DNA of 64,000 bases from SbD1 sp039679945 (GTDB taxonomy: Bacteria > Desulfobacterota > Syntrophobacteria > Syntrophobacterales > Syntrophobacteraceae). The translations under genes were made by a program, and so were the position numbers. Under the pieces are notes generated by a model. The model was not told the origin of the DNA, did no database searches, and saw only the letters and a program-made list of their open reading frames with translations. The stretch spans positions 1-64,000 of the forward strand of contig JBDKTY010000067.1 in assembly GCA_039679945.1 (NCBI GenBank). Reading direction: 5' to 3'. Below, piece after piece: positions 61,733-64,000 of the stretch (position 1 is its first letter; every line of letters begins with the position of its first letter).

Positions 61733-61854
61733 ATACGAGGTTGCGTTCAGAGGTATCCGCCATAAAAGGTGGACATCCGGGTCAACACTCGCTCGTTCAT
61801 GTTTCGATACCCCGTCGCGAACGGGAGTGTATCCTCTCGAACACAAATGACTTT
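61733..61854. repeat. Strongly diverged MITE-like element, copy 4
   Basis: ATACGAGGTTGCGTTCAGAG at the left, TTTCGATACCCCGTCGCGAA and CGGGAG in the middle, and TCTCGAACACAAATGACTT at the right. It directly follows copy 3, giving a tandem of elements in the 533-bp gap 61464-61996, which holds no gene. Confidence 0.55.
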
Positions 61855-61996
61855 AAATGGTTCGCCACCGGGCATAAGACCACGTCATTCCGATCGGAGT
61901 CCTCGTATTCCCGGACGATAACTCCCCCCGTCCGCGCCGGGGTGCCGATAGGTGGAACGGGCCTGTGTGCGGTGGAACGTATAGAAGAGGATTCCA

Positions 61997-62542
61997 TTGA
62001 AGTTTGTTGAAATAGCACTGATAGCCGTGGCACTGGGTTGTGACGCTTTCGCCGTCGGGATGGGTGTGGGAACGAAAGCCTGTCAACCGAGGCAGGTGTT
62101 CCGGCTCTCTTTCCACTTCGGCCTCTTTCAGTTTATTATGCCGCTTCTCGGCTGGTATGCCGGCCAGAATATGGTTGGGATTGCCAGCAGGTGGGCGCCA
62201 TGGATAGCCTTCGTCCTGCTGTTTGGCATCGGCGCCAGGATGGCGGGGGAAAACCTGTTCCACAAGAAAGTCGAGAAGCCGGCCGCATGCGATCCGACCC
62301 GCGGCCTCAGCCTTGTGGTCCTGTCCCTGGCCACGAGCATCGATGCCCTGGGAGTAGGCTTCGGCATGGGCCTTCTCGGTACCGGGCTTCTATTCCCGGC
62401 ATTATGGATAGGAATAACAGCCGCTGCCATGACATGGGCCGCGATGAAGCTCGGCAATCGTCTTTCGCGGCGCTTCGGCAAGTGGATGGAACTTGCCGGA
62501 GGAATCATTCTGATGGCCATTGCAGTCAAACTGGTTCTATAG
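61997..62542 (+). CDS. mntP: Manganese efflux pump MntP
   Basis: 181 residues, 6 membrane helices in two repeats. ALGCDAFAVGMGVGTK in the first and LATSIDALGVGFGMGLL in the second carry the conserved Asp residues of the transport path. Exports Mn2+. The start is TTG at 61997 with AGAGGA 5 nt upstream and no earlier start; MKFVEIALIAVALG follows. I see no convincing yybP-ykoY manganese riboswitch upstream. It is followed 15 bp later by purL. Confidence 0.93.
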   Translation: MKFVEIALIAVALGCDAFAVGMGVGTKACQPRQVFRLSFHFGLFQFIMPLLGWYAGQNMVGIASRWAPWIAFVLLFGIGARMAGENLFHKKVEKPAACDPTRGLSLVVLSLATSIDALGVGFGMGLLGTGLLFPALWIGITAAAMTWAAMKLGNRLSRRFGKWMELAGGIILMAIAVKLVL

Positions 62543-62557
62543 GAACGGAATCCACTC

Positions 62558-64000
62558 ATGGCGATAAGACTTGAAACAGCACTCAAGGAACATCTCTTTG
62601 ACCCCGAGGGAGCGAGCCTGTGCGGGAGAGTACGGGACTACTTCGGTTGGGAAATCGGTCAGGCGCGGGTTATAAACATCCTGACTCTTGACACACGGCT
62701 GTCCGAACAGGAACTCGAAGCCGTACGCACCGAGATTTTCACAAACCCGGTGACCCAGATTTCCTCGTACGGCGGCATCGCACGGGACTTCGACTGGGCG
62801 ATCTGGGTCGGGTACAGGCCGGGCGTGCGCGATACGGCGGGAAGCGTTGCGATCGAAGCCATATCCAATTACCTGGACAGGCCCTGCTCGCCCGATGAGG
62901 CCGCCTATACTTCCCGGCTTTTTCTTCTGCGCGATGCCACGCTCACGCGCGCCCAGACTGAAACGATCGCCCGCGAACTGCTTGCCAACGACATCATACA
63001 GCAGTGGCGCATATTCAGCCGGTCCGAATGGAACGAGAAGGAAGGAGTGGGACTGGTAATCCCGAAAGTGCTGCTCGCTCACACGCCTTCCGTTGCCCGG
63101 ATCCCGATCGAAAGTGATGAAGAACTCGCAAAACTGAGCGATGAGAGAAACCTGGCGCTCAACAGAAGTGACATCCCGGTCATTAGAGAATACTTCCGCC
63201 GCGACGATGTACTTCGCCAGCGCGCGGAGGTGGGGCTTTCCGTCCCCACCGACGTCGAACTGGAAGCCATTTCCCAGGCCCGCAGCGATCACTGCAACCA
63301 CAACACGTTTCGTGGGAAATTCCACTATCGCGACCTGGCGACCGGCGAAAGCCTTACCGTGGACAATCTTTTCAAGACGTGCATCCAGGCGCCCACGCTC
63401 GCGTTGCAGCAAGCCAAGGAATGGGTTGTCTCCGTCCTGTGGGACAATGCCGGGGTTGCGCGCTTCGACGGGGATTTCAACTACTCCGTTACCGGCGAAA
63501 CTCACAACAGCCCATCCAACATGGAAGCTTACGGCGGATCGCTCACGGGCATTGTCGGCATCTATCGGGATATCATGGGAACGGGTAAGGGTTCGCGCCT
63601 GGTTGCGGGGCTCTACGGCTTCTGCGTGGGTCCTCGGGATTACAGGGGACCTCTGCGGCCCCACCTGCATCCACGCCGGCTTCTGGACGGAATTGTGGAA
63701 GGCGTGAAGGATGGCGGGAACAAACACGGCGTTCCGACGCCCTTCGGAAATCTCTTCTTCCATCCCTCTTACCTGGGGAAATGCCTGGTATTCGTTGCAT
63801 CCCTGGGAATCATGCCGCGCGCGATCAATGGCCAGCCGGTTGACCTGAAACAGCCCGGAGATGGAGACCTCATCATCATGTGCGGCGGCCGGGTCGGGAA
63901 AGACGGTATCCACGGAGTCACGGCGTCGAGCGAGAGCTATAGTGAAAGCACGCCCGCGGGGCATGTCCAGATCGGCGATCCCTACACACAGAAAAAGATG
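62558..64000 (+). CDS. purL: Phosphoribosylformylglycinamidine synthase, long form with PurS-like N-domain (partial, runs off window)
   Basis: 481 residues visible, no stop before the right edge. The N-terminus (residues about 25-70: RVINILTLDTRLSEQELEAV) resembles PurS. The PurL synthetase core follows, with the signature AISQARSDHCNHNTFRGKFH near residue 240 and the ATP/substrate motif TGETHNSPSNMEAYGGS; DGGNKHGVPTPFGN comes later. Converts FGAR, glutamine and ATP to FGAM. The ATG at 62558 is 15 bp after mntP. The PurQ glutaminase domain, if fused, would lie outside the window. Confidence 0.95.
   Translation, partial: MAIRLETALKEHLFDPEGASLCGRVRDYFGWEIGQARVINILTLDTRLSEQELEAVRTEIFTNPVTQISSYGGIARDFDWAIWVGYRPGVRDTAGSVAIEAISNYLDRPCSPDEAAYTSRLFLLRDATLTRAQTETIARELLANDIIQQWRIFSRSEWNEKEGVGLVIPKVLLAHTPSVARIPIESDEELAKLSDERNLALNRSDIPVIREYFRRDDVLRQRAEVGLSVPTDVELEAISQARSDHCNHNTFRGKFHYRDLATGESLTVDNLFKTCIQAPTLALQQAKEWVVSVLWDNAGVARFDGDFNYSVTGETHNSPSNMEAYGGSLTGIVGIYRDIMGTGKGSRLVAGLYGFCVGPRDYRGPLRPHLHPRRLLDGIVEGVKDGGNKHGVPTPFGNLFFHPSYLGKCLVFVASLGIMPRAINGQPVDLKQPGDGDLIIMCGGRVGKDGIHGVTASSESYSESTPAGHVQIGDPYTQKKM

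Noticed and set aside
61855..61996. yybP-ykoY manganese riboswitch before mntP
   Set aside because: Characteristic conserved loop sequences were not found; most of the upstream gap is repeat elements.
62537..63964. Long open frame antisense to purL
   Set aside because: The plus strand reads PurL without a stop from 62558 to the window end.

Overview
The window looks like chromosomal DNA from an anaerobic deltaproteobacterium. The order pyrG-kdsA-kdsC-lptC-lptA-lptB-rpoN-hpf-ptsN-rapZ-EIIA(Man), the stand-alone AICAR transformylase, the short MetE-like protein, the DUF4911 protein and the high GC all suggest a relative of Syntrophobacter (Syntrophobacterales). This assignment is inference from gene content, not a database match.

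Layout. (1) 1-11.3 kb holds two tandem versions of one regulatory module. Each has a sigma-54 response regulator and a membrane histidine kinase on the minus strand, divergent from a secreted-protein gene on the plus strand. Each has a -24/-12 (sigma-54) promoter before the secreted gene and a shared 20-bp element about 190 bp upstream of that promoter. The first regulator runs off the left edge. The second secreted gene (DUF1254/DUF1214) carries a frameshift. (2) 11.3-18.5 kb: a mobile-element-like repeat, a VapBC-type toxin-antitoxin pair, a hexapeptide-repeat/methyltransferase pair, a zinc-ribbon/receiver-like protein, a Gly-rich secreted protein, RluD and a lone receiver. (3) 18.7-21.8 kb: an ABC importer with a fused double permease and an ATPase with an extra C-terminal domain. 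(4) 22.1-32.6 kb: CTP and Kdo synthesis, LPS transport, sigma-54, ribosome hibernation and PTS-type regulation, tightly packed on the plus strand. (5) 33-43.6 kb: a 1424-residue PPDK-like protein without the PEP/pyruvate barrel, two small proteins, a long GAPDH, a CBS protein, a GT9 glycosyltransferase plus kinase, and PyrF. (6) 44-53.6 kb: GNAT, a PilB/GspE-type ATPase with an HDOD protein, AICAR transformylase, a MetE-like protein, DUF4911, a secreted protein and a CDP-alcohol phosphatidyltransferase. (7) 53.6-61.1 kb: tRNA-Val followed by thrS-infC-rpmI-rplT-pheS-pheT. (8) 61-64 kb: a PilZ-like protein, repeats, MntP and the start of a long PurL that runs off the right edge.

How it fits together: rpoN encodes the sigma factor that the two response regulators near the left edge would activate. 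The kds/lpt block builds and exports LPS. PurH-like and PurL belong to de novo purine synthesis, PyrG and PyrF to pyrimidine synthesis. A dispersed palindromic repeat family (about 123 bp with terminal inverted repeats, plus shorter core copies) sits in at least six intergenic gaps. No CRISPR array or rRNA gene was seen. The points most worth following up are the duplicated sigma-54 module, the PPDK-like protein lacking its acceptor domain, the repeat family, and the non-canonical starts of lptC (ATT) and infC (CTG).
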